The translations under genes were made by a program, and so were the position numbers. A DNA stretch of 64,000 bases from Maribellus comscasis (GTDB lineage Bacteria; Bacteroidota; Bacteroidia; Bacteroidales; Prolixibacteraceae): NCBI RefSeq assembly GCF_009762775.1, contig NZ_CP046401.1, positions 6,212,001 through 6,276,000 on the forward strand. Reading direction: 5' to 3'. The notes under the pieces were generated by a model. It was not told where the DNA came from. It did no database searches and was given only the letters and a program-made list of their open reading frames with translations. Of the stretch, positions 27,688-36,849 are shown piece by piece. Numbering within the stretch: position 1 is the first letter of the stretch; each line of letters starts with the position of its first letter.

Positions 27688-28845
27688 TTAAAGTCTGTCT
27701 TTTAAAATTTCGCCCACTTGTTCGTAGTCAATATCTGCTTTTTCTCCCAGTTTACTTTTCCTTTCCTGAAACCGGGTGGTAATTTTTCCAATGGTTTTTT
27801 CAGGAACATCATATTCCGGAAGCGTGGTAGGCACACCAAGCGATTCAAAAAAACCGATCGTTTTTTCTATTGCTTTGTTTATTTTTTCATCGTCGTTACC
27901 TGACGAAACGCCCCAGATACGTTCACCGTATTGCAGAATTTTGTCTTTTTTATTTTCCCGTTTTACATTCATCATTCCGGGAAGTACGATGGCCAGTGTG
28001 CGTCCGTGGTCTATCCCGTGAAATGCAGTTAGCTCATGCCCAATCATGTGTGTTGCCCAGTCCTGTGGCACTCCAGTTGCAATCAAGCCATTTAGCGCCA
28101 TAGTAGCACTCCACATAAAGTTGGCAGCTGCATTGTAGTCATTTCTGTCAGCAAGAACTTTTGGGCCTTCTTCAATAAGTGTAGTTAAAATGCTTTCCGC
28201 AAAACGATCCTGTATCGGAGAGTTTACAGGGTAAGTTAGATATTGTTCAAGTACGTGTACGAAAGCATCAACTACTCCGTTTGCCACCTGTCTGTCGGGT
28301 AAAGAAAAAACACATTCCGGATCAAGAACAGAAAATTGAGGCATGACTTCCGGTGAGCCAAAAGCCATTTTTTCCTGTGTTGCAGCTTTGGTAATCACCG
28401 AATTTCCGTTCATTTCCGAACCGGTTGCCGGTAGTGTAAGCACGGCTCCAATCGGCAATGCTTTTTCAACATTTACAATATACCTTTGTGAAAGAAAATC
28501 CCAGGGATCACCGTCGTACAATGCCCCGGCGGCAATAAATTTTGTAGCATCAAGTACTGAACCACCGCCAACAGACAACAGAAAAGTTATGTTTTCTTTC
28601 TTTGCCAACTCGATGGCTTTCATACAGGTTTCGTAATGCGGATTTGGTTCAATTCCTCCAAATTCAAAAAAATCAAAGCCGTTCAGTGCTTCTTTTATCT
28701 GCTTATAAACACCGTTCTTTTTTATACTTCCCCCACCAAAGGTCATCAATATTTTTGCATTTTCAGGTATTTCTTTTTTTACAGAAGGAATTGTTCCTTT
28801 TCCAAAAATAATTTTTACAGGATTTTTGTATTCAAAATTATTCAT
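27688..28845 (-). CDS. Iron-containing alcohol dehydrogenase, YqhD/butanol dehydrogenase-like
   Basis: 385 residues, the normal length for the group. It begins MNNFEYKNPVKIIFGKG and has the dinucleotide motif FGGGSIKKNGVY and SVGGGSVLDATKF. Metal ligands are visible in DAFVHVLEQY (Asp and His) and in HELTAFHGIDHGRTLAI (two His). The layout matches E. coli YqhD and the clostridial butanol dehydrogenases, which reduce aldehydes with NAD(P)H. Likely role: detoxification or fermentation-linked reduction of short aldehydes. Convergent with the aminotransferase across the MITE-like element. Confidence 0.92.
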   Translation of the reverse strand: MNNFEYKNPVKIIFGKGTIPSVKKEIPENAKILMTFGGGSIKKNGVYKQIKEALNGFDFFEFGGIEPNPHYETCMKAIELAKKENITFLLSVGGGSVLDATKFIAAGALYDGDPWDFLSQRYIVNVEKALPIGAVLTLPATGSEMNGNSVITKAATQEKMAFGSPEVMPQFSVLDPECVFSLPDRQVANGVVDAFVHVLEQYLTYPVNSPIQDRFAESILTTLIEEGPKVLADRNDYNAAANFMWSATMALNGLIATGVPQDWATHMIGHELTAFHGIDHGRTLAIVLPGMMNVKRENKKDKILQYGERIWGVSSGNDDEKINKAIEKTIGFFESLGVPTTLPEYDVPEKTIGKITTRFQERKSKLGEKADIDYEQVGEILKDRL

Positions 28846-28921
28846 ATCAAAAACTTTTAGTTGTTACGTTATTTTGTGTTTCTTTTAAAAACTTAATATT
28901 TGATGATAAATTTATCCTAAA

Positions 28922-29527
28922 ATGAGGGAAAAATCAAAGGTTAATAAAGAGAAACCGGATTTTGTTGCGCAAATTCCGGAATATAGTGATGAGGAGATTC
29001 TGGAAATTTTAAAAAAAAGAAATCATTATCAGCCCGATGCCGCCCGTTTAGCCATTAACGAAGCCTTAAAGAGAAATTTGATAAATACAGAGGATGATTT
29101 ATTACAGATGGAATATCGGGTAAAGCCTTTGAAAAAATCTTTTTTCCCGGAAATAGATGACGATACTCAGAAGAAGAAAATCAGCAGGAGTATTTCACGC
29201 GGGCTTTTTATCGCAGGAATTATCCCCCTAATATTTGGCCTTATAAAAATAAATGAAGGGCAACAGACAGAAGGTGGAATTGTAATTGTTGTCGGCATTT
29301 TATGGATGGCTCTCGCGGCACAAACAATTCGGGAGGTGAAACCAGGTACTCTGCGTTTGTTTTTAATTTTTCTTGTTATTGCTGCCGTTTATATTTTCAG
29401 GATTTTTTTGAAATTAAAGTCATTTATTTTTATGGACTTGTTTATTGTTGCCACTATTTATGGTCTGACAATTTACGGACTTTTGTACCTTATGAAATTG
29501 CATGCAACAAAAAAACCGAAGTCATAA
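28922..29527 (+). CDS. Hypothetical membrane protein with four helices
   Basis: 201 residues. The first 85 are soluble and charged and include DEEILEILKKRNHYQPDAARLAINEALKR, which looks like a small helical motif. Four hydrophobic segments follow (about 97-113, 120-137, 142-160 and 168-188), then a basic tail. It resembles small Bacteroidota membrane proteins of unknown role. It stands alone, about 107 bp before the GIN-domain gene. Confidence 0.6.
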   Translation: MREKSKVNKEKPDFVAQIPEYSDEEILEILKKRNHYQPDAARLAINEALKRNLINTEDDLLQMEYRVKPLKKSFFPEIDDDTQKKKISRSISRGLFIAGIIPLIFGLIKINEGQQTEGGIVIVVGILWMALAAQTIREVKPGTLRLFLIFLVIAAVYIFRIFLKLKSFIFMDLFIVATIYGLTIYGLLYLMKLHATKKPKS

Positions 29528-29604
29528 AATAATTGAATTCTATTGTTCGTCTATTATTTACCTCTGTTTATCGAAATAAGAATCGATAATTAGACAAGCA
29601 CGAT

Positions 29605-29612
29605 TACATTTG
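29605..29612 (+). promoter_or_regulatory. Bacteroidota -7 box before the GIN-domain gene
   Basis: TACATTTG is an exact match to TAnnTTTG and lies 22 bases before the start codon at 29635. No clear TTTG occurs at the expected -33 distance, so only half the promoter is supported. Confidence 0.4.
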
Positions 29613-29634
29613 AAAACGTAAAAATTAAAAAGCT

Positions 29635-30333
29635 ATGAAACTTTTCGGTTTAATATCCGCATTTATTTTAGTTGTTTTTTCCAACGTAGGTTATGCCCAA
29701 AATGATGATAATTGGGAATCGAGAACTTACGAATTAAGCGATTTTAATGAAATAAAATTGGAGGGTGGTTATCGTGTTTTTCTTATTCAGGGAGACGAAA
29801 ATTCACTTTTGGTAAGAGCATCCGATGATGATGTTTTTGATTATCTGAAAATTGGTAACAGCACAGAATCGTTAAGGCTTAAAATAGACAGGGATCATTT
29901 TAATTTCGACAGAATTAATCTTTACATCACCTTCAAAGAATTGGAAAGAGTTGATATTGAAGGTGGCGTAAAACTGAAAACCAAAGGTTACCTTGATTTA
30001 AATGATTTTTCGATGCATGTGGAAGGTGGTGCAAAAATAGAACTCGATATGAAAGCGGAAGATGTTGAAATTATTGGAGAAGGTGGCGTTCTATTTGAAC
30101 TAAGCGGAGTAGCAGAGACTTTGGATGTTCATGTTTCCGGTGCCGGACATATTGATGCCAGCGAATTAAAGACCAAAGATGTAACATTTAAAGTTGAAGG
30201 AGTCGGAACGGGCAGTGTTTATGCTACCGACAATTTATATGCTAAAATTGAAGGCGTAGGAAAAATAAAATACCGCGGACACCCGGAAGTAACAAAAGAT
30301 ATTGAAGGTTTGGGCAGTGTAACGAGCAATTGA
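29635..30333 (+). CDS. Exported GIN-domain (DUF2807) protein
   Basis: 232 residues with a signal peptide cut near VGYAQ. The mature part is one GIN domain. It starts with YELSDFNEIKLEGGYRVFL and continues as a stack of short beta strands with Gly turns (VDIEGGVKLKTKGYLD, VHVSGAGHIDAS, FKVEGVGTGSVYA, KIEGVGKIKYRG), a right-handed beta-helix pattern. The family is abundant in Bacteroidota and is thought to sit in the periplasm or on the surface; its function is unknown. Single gene with a strong terminator downstream. Confidence 0.85.
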   Translation: MKLFGLISAFILVVFSNVGYAQNDDNWESRTYELSDFNEIKLEGGYRVFLIQGDENSLLVRASDDDVFDYLKIGNSTESLRLKIDRDHFNFDRINLYITFKELERVDIEGGVKLKTKGYLDLNDFSMHVEGGAKIELDMKAEDVEIIGEGGVLFELSGVAETLDVHVSGAGHIDASELKTKDVTFKVEGVGTGSVYATDNLYAKIEGVGKIKYRGHPEVTKDIEGLGSVTSN

Positions 30334-30412
30334 TTTAATTTATTATAATCTTTTCACCGGCTTTTCGATAGCCGGTAAATTATTTCTTATGGTTTGGTTT
30401 AGGTTTAGTAAA

Positions 30413-30446
30413 AGAGGCTACTTGTTGAAGTAGCCTCTCGTTTTTT
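30413..30446 (+). terminator. Rho-independent terminator after the GIN-domain gene
   Basis: An 11-bp perfect stem (AGAGGCTACTT / AAGTAGCCTCT) encloses the loop GTTG and is followed by CGTTTTTTA. It lies 80 bases after the stop and ends 27 bases before the convergent S41 protease gene. Confidence 0.85.
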
Positions 30447-30472
30447 ATTGTTAAATTTTTGAAAAAATCAAT

Positions 30473-32047
30473 TTATTTGATCATCTCCCGGGTGGGTACC
30501 ATTTCAGGTTCAACGTACATTTCTTTGCCAAAACGTAAAAAATCTTTTGAGCTTTTAAATCTTCTGAATGAGATTCCATCATCACCGACAGCTGATTTTG
30601 TGCTATTCCCCTCAATATAGTTAAGCGTAAGTTTTAAAAGAGTTTCATCTTTATCGCCCAATTGTTTTAAATTCAAAACACTTTCCTGCCCGCTGATATC
30701 CGGAACCAATCCATCCGAGAAATCTGAATATCCATTTGAATTTGCAATTTTTAGCGTAATAGGTTGCATTGCCCAGCTGTGATTGGGATTAACATTATTA
30801 TCATCGATCCAGTCTCTGATGGTAAAAGACCCCACATTTTTCCCTGTGGTATTTGTGCCAATTTGTATAACATCAATATATGCTGATAAGCCGTTAATAA
30901 GCAACTCGCTGGCTGAAGCAGTGTTTGACGATGTTATGACATACAGTTCGTTAAGGTCTAAACTCACTATCGGCGTTTCAGGCGTTGTAACTGTTTGGAT
31001 AAAATTTCCTTCGGCATCTTCCAGATCCCAATCTTGTTCTAAAATTACATCAGAAAAATAGTAGTTGAAATAATCTCCTCCGTATTCGTCCCTAAAGTAG
31101 TTTTGAAGCAAATTGTTGTATTTATATTTGGCAAAAACCTGACTGGTATTGGTACCGTATATCATACTTGCCAAATACATGGATGTTTGCACTGACCCTC
31201 CTCCGTTATATCTTAAATCGATAATTAGTTTCTCAATTCCCTGGTCTTTCAATTTTGAAATAGTACTGTTAAGAAGAATATCGTATGAATTATTCAGTGT
31301 TTTGTCGTAAGCAGAAGTAAATCCGTTGTATACGAGATAACCCACATTTAATCCACCCACATTATAAACAGTATCCAGTAAAATAGGGTATTCCTGCAAC
31401 TCTACAGCAGTCATCGTATGTTCAATTCCGTTCCCTGAAAATGTGTTGTTTTCGTATTTAGCCATACCAAGCGAGTAAGTCTGCTGCGTGAACAACAATT
31501 CCTGGTAATTTAAGGAAGTCAGTTGTGTTCCGTTTACGGTAAGGAAAAAATCACCACGTTTTATTCCGGCCAGATCCGCAGGGGAGCCTTTTAAAACATA
31601 CCGTACATATCCAAATATATTATTGCTGTTGTCTTCGTAGTAACTCAGCATAAAATCAAATCCCATTGACTCGGAAATTCCGGTAAGCCAGTTGTCAATT
31701 TCCTGTGAATTATCAACGATAAATGACCACTTATCAACGGTTCCGTACTCATATAGTAAATCGTAAAAAAGTTCTTCCGGGTCGGTGTATGTATTTAAAA
31801 ATGCATTCAAACTATCGTCATCTTCGAAATCGGTATTTACAAGATTTGATACATTACTTACCCAATAATAGTATGTTGCCAGTCCTTCCCAGATAAATTT
31901 ATTAACTTCATCAGCTTCCGGTATTTCTTCTTCATTATCAATCGGATCCGGTTCCGGAATAGGATCATCTTTTGAACAACCTGCAACAAATAAAGCTAGG
32001 ACTAAAATCAGCGAAACGTTCCAAAACAAAATTCTTTTCATGACCAT
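30473..32047 (-). CDS. S41 family C-terminal processing-type peptidase, lipoprotein
   Basis: 524 residues from the ATG at 32047; an ATG at 32041 is equally good. The lipoprotein signal ends in LFVAGC, followed by an acidic Pro-rich linker. A PDZ-like region (about 145-200) includes GSPADLAGIKRGDFFLTVNG. The S41 core has KLIIDLRYNGGGSV, the nucleophile Ser in NTASASELLINGL, and a downstream Lys in TGKNVG that fits the Ser-Lys dyad. It likely cleaves or trims proteins in the periplasm or outer membrane. Confidence 0.9.
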   Translation of the reverse strand: MVMKRILFWNVSLILVLALFVAGCSKDDPIPEPDPIDNEEEIPEADEVNKFIWEGLATYYYWVSNVSNLVNTDFEDDDSLNAFLNTYTDPEELFYDLLYEYGTVDKWSFIVDNSQEIDNWLTGISESMGFDFMLSYYEDNSNNIFGYVRYVLKGSPADLAGIKRGDFFLTVNGTQLTSLNYQELLFTQQTYSLGMAKYENNTFSGNGIEHTMTAVELQEYPILLDTVYNVGGLNVGYLVYNGFTSAYDKTLNNSYDILLNSTISKLKDQGIEKLIIDLRYNGGGSVQTSMYLASMIYGTNTSQVFAKYKYNNLLQNYFRDEYGGDYFNYYFSDVILEQDWDLEDAEGNFIQTVTTPETPIVSLDLNELYVITSSNTASASELLINGLSAYIDVIQIGTNTTGKNVGSFTIRDWIDDNNVNPNHSWAMQPITLKIANSNGYSDFSDGLVPDISGQESVLNLKQLGDKDETLLKLTLNYIEGNSTKSAVGDDGISFRRFKSSKDFLRFGKEMYVEPEMVPTREMIK

Positions 32048-32066
32048 GGGTTAAATTAATAATTTT

Positions 32067-32074
32067 CAAAATTA
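32067..32074 (-). promoter_or_regulatory. Bacteroidota -7 box before the S41 protease gene
   Basis: On the minus strand this reads TAATTTTG, an exact TAnnTTTG match, 19-25 bases before the two candidate start codons at 32047 and 32041. No convincing -33 TTTG. Confidence 0.4.
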
Positions 32075-32138
32075 GAAAAAAAACTTGCTAAAACTGGCAA
32101 ACTAATTGTACAATCATTTTTTATAAAGTCAACTTAAT

Positions 32139-32555
32139 ATGCGACACAACTATTTTTCAATCGTATTACTAATAACGTTAGTAATTTTAAATGTGAGATG
32201 TACATTGCAGAAAAAAGCAATAAATGTGCCATTTGAAATTTCTGATGCATCCTATTTTTCATGGGCAGTTGATGAAGAAGAGCGCGGAACTACAGTTGAA
32301 ATAAAGCTAAAAAATATCAATGCTGAAGTTCATTTTGATTCCATTGTTTTCAGAAACGTGATGTTACCGGTTCGTATCACCGCAAACAAAAAGGGAGTTC
32401 AGTCCCTCACTGCAATATTATCTTCAGGAAAATCACGGATTTCCGTTCCAACGCAACATGTTGATAAGCCCGATCAGTTGATATTTCATCTCGAAGGGAA
32501 AAGAGATGTGCATCTGTTGAACAATATTAACAGAAAGGATATGGTGTATTACTAA
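32139..32555 (+). CDS. Small hypothetical lipoprotein
   Basis: 138 residues. A hydrophobic leader ends in LNVRC, a plausible though imperfect lipobox. The rest is predicted beta-rich (VEIKLKNINAEVHFDSIVFRN, LPVRITANKKGVQSLTAIL), perhaps an Ig-like sandwich. No family is recognised. It is divergent from the S41 protease gene and convergent with the HD-domain gene, whose stop lies 4 bases away. Confidence 0.6.
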   Translation: MRHNYFSIVLLITLVILNVRCTLQKKAINVPFEISDASYFSWAVDEEERGTTVEIKLKNINAEVHFDSIVFRNVMLPVRITANKKGVQSLTAILSSGKSRISVPTQHVDKPDQLIFHLEGKRDVHLLNNINRKDMVYY

Positions 32556-32559
32556 AAAA

Positions 32560-34644
32560 TCAGGCTTTTTTTTCCTCTTCTTTAGGATATTCAATCCGAA
32601 TATGATAAATGTTTATCAGTTTTTCCAGAAGTGTCGCTTTTATGATATTTATATCGTTAAAGGTTAATTTCGAGTGATCCAATTGTTTGTCGGCAATTTT
32701 CTGATCAATCATATTATTGATAAGTCCTCGTAAATTCTCCAGTGTTTTTTCTTTCAAGCTTCTGGAAGCTGCTTCAATACCGTCAACCAACATGACCACG
32801 GCTGCTTCTTTACTTATCGGAAGCGGACCGGGGTATATAAATGTATCTTCATCCACTTTTTCATCCGGATGTTCCTGCTGGTGTTTTAAATAGAAATATT
32901 TGGCTTTTGTTGTACCGTGGTGGGTGGCAATAAATTCAACGAGTGACTCAGGTAGCTTGTGTTTTTTTGCCATTCTTACCCCGTTTCTAACGTGGTCGAT
33001 AATTATTTCTGCACTTTGTTTATAGTCCATCCGGTCGTGAGGATTCATTCCCACAGCCTGATTTTCAATAAAAAAAGTTGGCTTCGCAATTTTCCCTATG
33101 TCATGGTACAACGATCCGGCACGAACCAAAAACGGATTGCCTCCGATTTTCAGGATAACTTCTTCAGCCAAATTAGCTATTTGCATTGAATGTTGAAATG
33201 TACCGGGTGCTTCTTCTGCAAGTTTACGTAACAAGGGTTGGTTACTGTCTGAAAGTTCAATCAATGTAACGTCGGAGATAAAACCAAAAAGTTTTTCAAA
33301 AATATAAATCAACGGATAAACCAGAAGAATAAGCAGGCTGCTTAACGCAAACCACTGCAGCATTTGGTAGTTATAAGCGATAAATGTTCCTTCGTGAATC
33401 AGGTTCAGAGCGGAGTACACCAGTAAATAAGTGAGAAAAACCCAAATGGTTGCCATTACAAGGTGAACTCGTCTGTGCATTTTGTTAAGGCTAAAAACAG
33501 CTACTACACCTGCAGTGACCTGCAGAAGGATAAATTCGTAATTATTTGGCGCATAAAAACCAATAAGAAGTGTAGTTATGATAAGCATAAAAATAGCGGT
33601 TCTGGAATCAAAAAATGTTCGCACAACAATCGGAAAAATAGCCAGGGGAACCAGGTAAATATGAAGATTGGGGAAAGAGTTAAAAAAGCTGGCCAAAAAT
33701 ACCATACTTACCATAAACAATATAAGAAACAACAGTCTTCGGAAACCATCCAGCGTGTCGCGTCGGTATATATATAGAAAAGTAAATATCAATCCTAAAA
33801 GCGAAAGGATCAGGATAATTTTGCCTACAGAAACCGTGTAACGATCAAATCCTTTTCCCCGTTCCTTTTCGTAACTGGCTTTCAGCGATTCCAGAATCTG
33901 GTATTTTTCACCGGTAACAATCTCTCCCTGCAAAATAATTCGTTCACCCATTTGAACCATACCACGTGTGGGCGATATATTTTGAGTAATTTCATCTATT
34001 TCCTTTTGCGTAGTTGTTGCATCGTAAATTAAATTAGTGGTGATGTAGTTTTCAATGATAATGTCACTTAACCACTCGTTTAATTCCGGATATCTTTCTT
34101 TTATATTTTCAATTTCATTATAAAACTCGTTATATGCTGTTTTTTCTGAATAAACTTTGTCTGTTGAAATTTTTGAAACCAGGGTCCCCGTTCGTTTCCT
34201 TATTTCCGTTTTGCCCAAGAGTTCGTCATAACTTGCAGAAGAGTGCTGTAAAATGCCATTTGTATAAATTGTTTTCAACTTGTCTGAAAGTATTTGGAAT
34301 ACTTCCTCTTTTTCATCCTGAATTGAATCCCCGGTTGGGTTAAAACTGGTTCTCAGTTCGTTGATTTTTTGATTCACAACGGCGGTATCAAAGCTAAAAT
34401 AGGGAACAACTGCTTTTAATTGCTCCGCTTTCTCATCTTCAATTTCTTTTGGAGTTTTTGAGATAGCAAAATCAAAAGGGGCAACCAAATTATCATGTCT
34501 CCAGGGAAATCCTTTTTGATATTCGTACTTGAATTTAGGCTCTCCCGGCAAAATTAAAAACAGCAATACAGCGGCAATCAGGAAAACAAACAGCCAGTAA
34601 AGAACTCTGGTATATTTCATTAATCGTTCGTGAAATTTACTCAT
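32560..34644 (-). CDS. PgpH-like 7TM-HD membrane phosphodiesterase
   Basis: 694 residues. One N-terminal helix (about 15-33) is followed by a large extracytoplasmic domain, about seven helices (about 270-460), then a cytoplasmic HD domain. The HD domain shows HSMQIANLAEEVI, AGSLYHDIGKIAKPTFF and IATHHGTTKAKYFY, the HDIG-type metal ligands. This matches the 7TMR-HD proteins; the characterised Listeria PgpH hydrolyses cyclic di-AMP. A c-di-AMP phosphodiesterase role is likely but not proven here. It stands alone with a promoter box upstream. Confidence 0.9.
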   Translation of the reverse strand: MSKFHERLMKYTRVLYWLFVFLIAAVLLFLILPGEPKFKYEYQKGFPWRHDNLVAPFDFAISKTPKEIEDEKAEQLKAVVPYFSFDTAVVNQKINELRTSFNPTGDSIQDEKEEVFQILSDKLKTIYTNGILQHSSASYDELLGKTEIRKRTGTLVSKISTDKVYSEKTAYNEFYNEIENIKERYPELNEWLSDIIIENYITTNLIYDATTTQKEIDEITQNISPTRGMVQMGERIILQGEIVTGEKYQILESLKASYEKERGKGFDRYTVSVGKIILILSLLGLIFTFLYIYRRDTLDGFRRLLFLILFMVSMVFLASFFNSFPNLHIYLVPLAIFPIVVRTFFDSRTAIFMLIITTLLIGFYAPNNYEFILLQVTAGVVAVFSLNKMHRRVHLVMATIWVFLTYLLVYSALNLIHEGTFIAYNYQMLQWFALSSLLILLVYPLIYIFEKLFGFISDVTLIELSDSNQPLLRKLAEEAPGTFQHSMQIANLAEEVILKIGGNPFLVRAGSLYHDIGKIAKPTFFIENQAVGMNPHDRMDYKQSAEIIIDHVRNGVRMAKKHKLPESLVEFIATHHGTTKAKYFYLKHQQEHPDEKVDEDTFIYPGPLPISKEAAVVMLVDGIEAASRSLKEKTLENLRGLINNMIDQKIADKQLDHSKLTFNDINIIKATLLEKLINIYHIRIEYPKEEEKKA

Positions 34645-34666
34645 ATTAGCGTACAGTTATTTCAAA

Positions 34667-34674
34667 CAAAGTTA
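34667..34674 (-). promoter_or_regulatory. Bacteroidota -7 box before the PgpH-like gene
   Basis: The minus strand reads TAACTTTG, an exact TAnnTTTG match, 22 bases before the ATG at 34644. No clear -33 element. Confidence 0.4.
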
Positions 34675-34758
34675 ATAATCACAAAACGCATTATTCATTT
34701 GTGAAAAAAGAATGTAGAAAAATGTTAAACACCACGTTTTTCCGACTCTAATTTTTCA

Positions 34759-34766
34759 TAGTTTTG
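34759..34766 (+). promoter_or_regulatory. Bacteroidota -7 box before the NlpC/P60 gene
   Basis: TAGTTTTG matches TAnnTTTG exactly, 60 bases before the ATG at 34827. A GTTT lies about 19 bases upstream as a weak -33 element. Confidence 0.4.
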
Positions 34767-34826
34767 TGAATAATCGGGTAAAGCAACACATTTTGTTTTA
34801 CAAAATAAAATTAACAAATTATTTTG

Positions 34827-35627
34827 ATGAACTACGGTATTTCCAGTCTTAGTATTATTCCGGTCAGAAAAGAGCCTTCAGAAAAAAGCGAAATGGTGAC
34901 TCAGATTTTGTATGGAGAACATTTTGAAATCAGAGAACAAATGGTGGGGTGGTCAAATATAAAACTGGCATACGATGGTTATGAAGGCTGGATAGACAGC
35001 AAAATGATAACGCCGCTTACCCCAAGAACATGGAATAAAATTGAAAGAAGCCCGTTTGCGGTTACCGGTGATATTTTTGCCATTATTCCGGTGAACGAAG
35101 AACAAAACCTGATGTTAACAGCCGGAAGCACTTTACCTGTGTGGAGGCCTTATAAAAAAGAGTTTTCAGTAAATAAAGAAAAATATAAACTAAATGGTGA
35201 AGTGTTCTATGGCGAGTTAAAGGATCCCCGGAATATTGCCATAAAACAAGCACTGAAATATTTTAATGCTCCCTATTTGTGGGGAGGGAGATCGCCGTTT
35301 GGTATCGATTGCAGTGGATTTACCCAGGTGATTTATAAAATGATTGGAATAAAAATTCCGCGCGATGCCGGTGAGCAGGTAAAACATGGGATGGCGCTTA
35401 GTTTTGTCGATGAAGCGGAACCAGGAGACCTTGCTTTTTTTGATGACGAAGAGGGAAATATTGTTCATGTAGGTATTATTTGGAAAAGGAACAAAATTAT
35501 TCACGCATCAGGGAAAGTGCGTATCGACAATGTTGATCAATTTGGAATTTTTAATGTAGATACGAAACGTTATACCCATAAAATGCGTGTAATGAAAAAA
35601 ATAATCCAGTCAAATGGAACGAGTTAA
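34827..35627 (+). CDS. C40 family (NlpC/P60) peptidoglycan peptidase with SH3b domains
   Basis: 266 residues from the ATG at 34827, preferred over the TTG one codon upstream. Residues about 1-60 form a bacterial SH3 domain (VRKEPSEKSEMVTQILYGE, GWSNIKLAYDGYEGWID). The NlpC/P60 domain (about 135-260) has the catalytic Cys in FGIDCSGFTQVIYKM and His in GNIVHVGIIW, with a third polar site near KIIHASG. It probably cuts gamma-D-Glu-diamino acid bonds in cell-wall peptides. No signal peptide is evident, which fits a peptide-recycling role in the cytoplasm; that point is inference. Confidence 0.88.
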   Translation: MNYGISSLSIIPVRKEPSEKSEMVTQILYGEHFEIREQMVGWSNIKLAYDGYEGWIDSKMITPLTPRTWNKIERSPFAVTGDIFAIIPVNEEQNLMLTAGSTLPVWRPYKKEFSVNKEKYKLNGEVFYGELKDPRNIAIKQALKYFNAPYLWGGRSPFGIDCSGFTQVIYKMIGIKIPRDAGEQVKHGMALSFVDEAEPGDLAFFDDEEGNIVHVGIIWKRNKIIHASGKVRIDNVDQFGIFNVDTKRYTHKMRVMKKIIQSNGTS

Positions 35628-35706
35628 ACTGTTGATTTATATTGTAATTGTAATTGCTGTCGTCTACCTGGTAGTAAAACATTGGAGGACAGGAAAGAAA
35701 AATTAG
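35614..35706 (+). CDS. Candidate 30-residue single-helix membrane protein
   Basis: An ATG at 35614 overlaps the end of the NlpC/P60 gene by 14 bases in another frame and opens a 30-codon frame ending in TAG. The product is MERVKLLIYIVIVIAVVYLV plus a ten-residue basic tail (VKHWRTGKKN). One ideal membrane helix followed by positive charges is unlikely by chance and is typical of real small membrane proteins. The overlap suggests translational coupling. No homologue is recalled; expression is unproven. Confidence 0.4.
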   Translation: MERVKLLIYIVIVIAVVYLVVKHWRTGKKN

Positions 35707-35839
35707 TTTGCTGTGTTTCGTGTTGGTTTCCATTTGCAGTCGTCACTTTCATTAAAAATAAATTAAATGTTTAAAAGGAATTATTATTTTGCCTCGTTCC
35801 CCGTTAACTCACTCACTTAATCAAAAAATACCAGAATTT

Positions 35840-36265
35840 ATGTATACTTATCAATATCCGCGCGCAGCTTTAACTACCGATGCAATTGTTTTTGTCAGGG
35901 AAAAAAACTCAACTTTTGTTTTATTGATTGAACGAGGAAGAGAACCTTTCAAAAATAAATGGGCGCTTCCGGGTGGTTTTATCGAAATGGATGAAACACT
36001 GGAACAGGCATGCATCCGTGAACTGGAAGAAGAAACCGGATTGAAAGTTGAAAAAATAACGCAGTTTAAAACTTACGACGCCATCGATCGTGATCCGCGT
36101 CACCGTACAATTTCAGTAGTACATTCAGTTGAATTAAAGGAAAAAGAACCCGTAAAAGGCAGCGATGATGCTGCCCATGCCGCCTGGTTTCCCATCGATG
36201 ATTTACCCGAATTGGGATTTGATCATCAGCAAATTCTGAATGAGTTTTTTGAACTTTCCTCCTGA
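35840..36265 (+). CDS. NUDIX hydrolase
   Basis: 141 residues from the ATG at 35840; an upstream in-frame TTG at 35789 is less likely. The Nudix box is clear: GGFIEMDETLEQACIRELEE, then ETGL. It starts MYTYQYPRAALTTDAIVF, resembling ADP-ribose-type NUDIX enzymes and the NUDIX domain of NrtR regulators. No C-terminal winged-helix domain is present, so it is probably a stand-alone hydrolase of a nucleoside diphosphate derivative. Its stop lies 14 bases from the convergent nitroreductase stop. Confidence 0.9.
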   Translation: MYTYQYPRAALTTDAIVFVREKNSTFVLLIERGREPFKNKWALPGGFIEMDETLEQACIRELEEETGLKVEKITQFKTYDAIDRDPRHRTISVVHSVELKEKEPVKGSDDAAHAAWFPIDDLPELGFDHQQILNEFFELSS

Positions 36266-36279
36266 AATTAAGGAATAAA

Positions 36280-36849
36280 CTATTTTAAAGTATTTACAAT
36301 TTCCTCTTTTTCTTTTCTGGGAGATGCTGATGAAGCAGCATCAACTTTTTCGTCGATATGCCCGATTCTTAATGCTGAAACGGCTCTGTAGCCTTCAGGA
36401 ATACCAAACTCCTGTTTTTTTGCATTGATATTTCTTACTGGTCCGGTGTAAATATGAGCGCCAAGCCCCAGGCTCTGAGCTGCCACATACATATTCTCAG
36501 TTGCCAGTGCGCAGTCAAAATCTACATTAATTCCTTCCTGTGTTGATGCAGAGCCGGAAACAATGATTAGAACGTTGCCGGGAACCGGATTGCGAACAAT
36601 TTGAGAAATGAGGTTTTCCTCATAAATCACGGTGAATTTCCACAATTGGCTGTTTCTTGCACTCGGTGCTTTTATTCCGCATTCAAGAATCAAATCAATA
36701 GCCTTTTCTGAAAGAGGTTCTGAAGAGAAAGCTTTTACCGAATAACCCGAAAGTATCGTTTCTGTTACGGTATTTTCGCTGCTTTTCTGTCCAAAAGTTT
36801 GAAATGCAAGAGCCATCGCAATAACAAAAAGAGATAAGTTTGTTTTCAT
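36280..36849 (-). CDS. Exported nitroreductase-family protein
   Basis: 189 residues. A clear signal peptide (MKTNLSLFVIAMALAFQTFG) precedes the FMN-binding nitroreductase fold. Its signatures are a degenerate SGYSVKAFSS opening, IKAPSARNSQLWKF, DCALATENMYVAAQSLGLGAHIYTG and a final RIGHIDEK. Family members are usually cytoplasmic flavoenzymes using NAD(P)H; the leader implies a periplasmic location, where the electron donor would have to differ. It lies after the two Cys-rich lipoprotein genes, separated by a 191-bp gap with no notable structure. Confidence 0.82.
   Translation of the reverse strand: MKTNLSLFVIAMALAFQTFGQKSSENTVTETILSGYSVKAFSSEPLSEKAIDLILECGIKAPSARNSQLWKFTVIYEENLISQIVRNPVPGNVLIIVSGSASTQEGINVDFDCALATENMYVAAQSLGLGAHIYTGPVRNINAKKQEFGIPEGYRAVSALRIGHIDEKVDAASSASPRKEKEEIVNTLK

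Noticed and set aside
30356..30376. ACCGGCT/AGCCGGT hairpin after the GIN-domain gene
   Set aside because: Seven-bp stem without a T-run; the much stronger terminator at 30413 explains the end of transcription.
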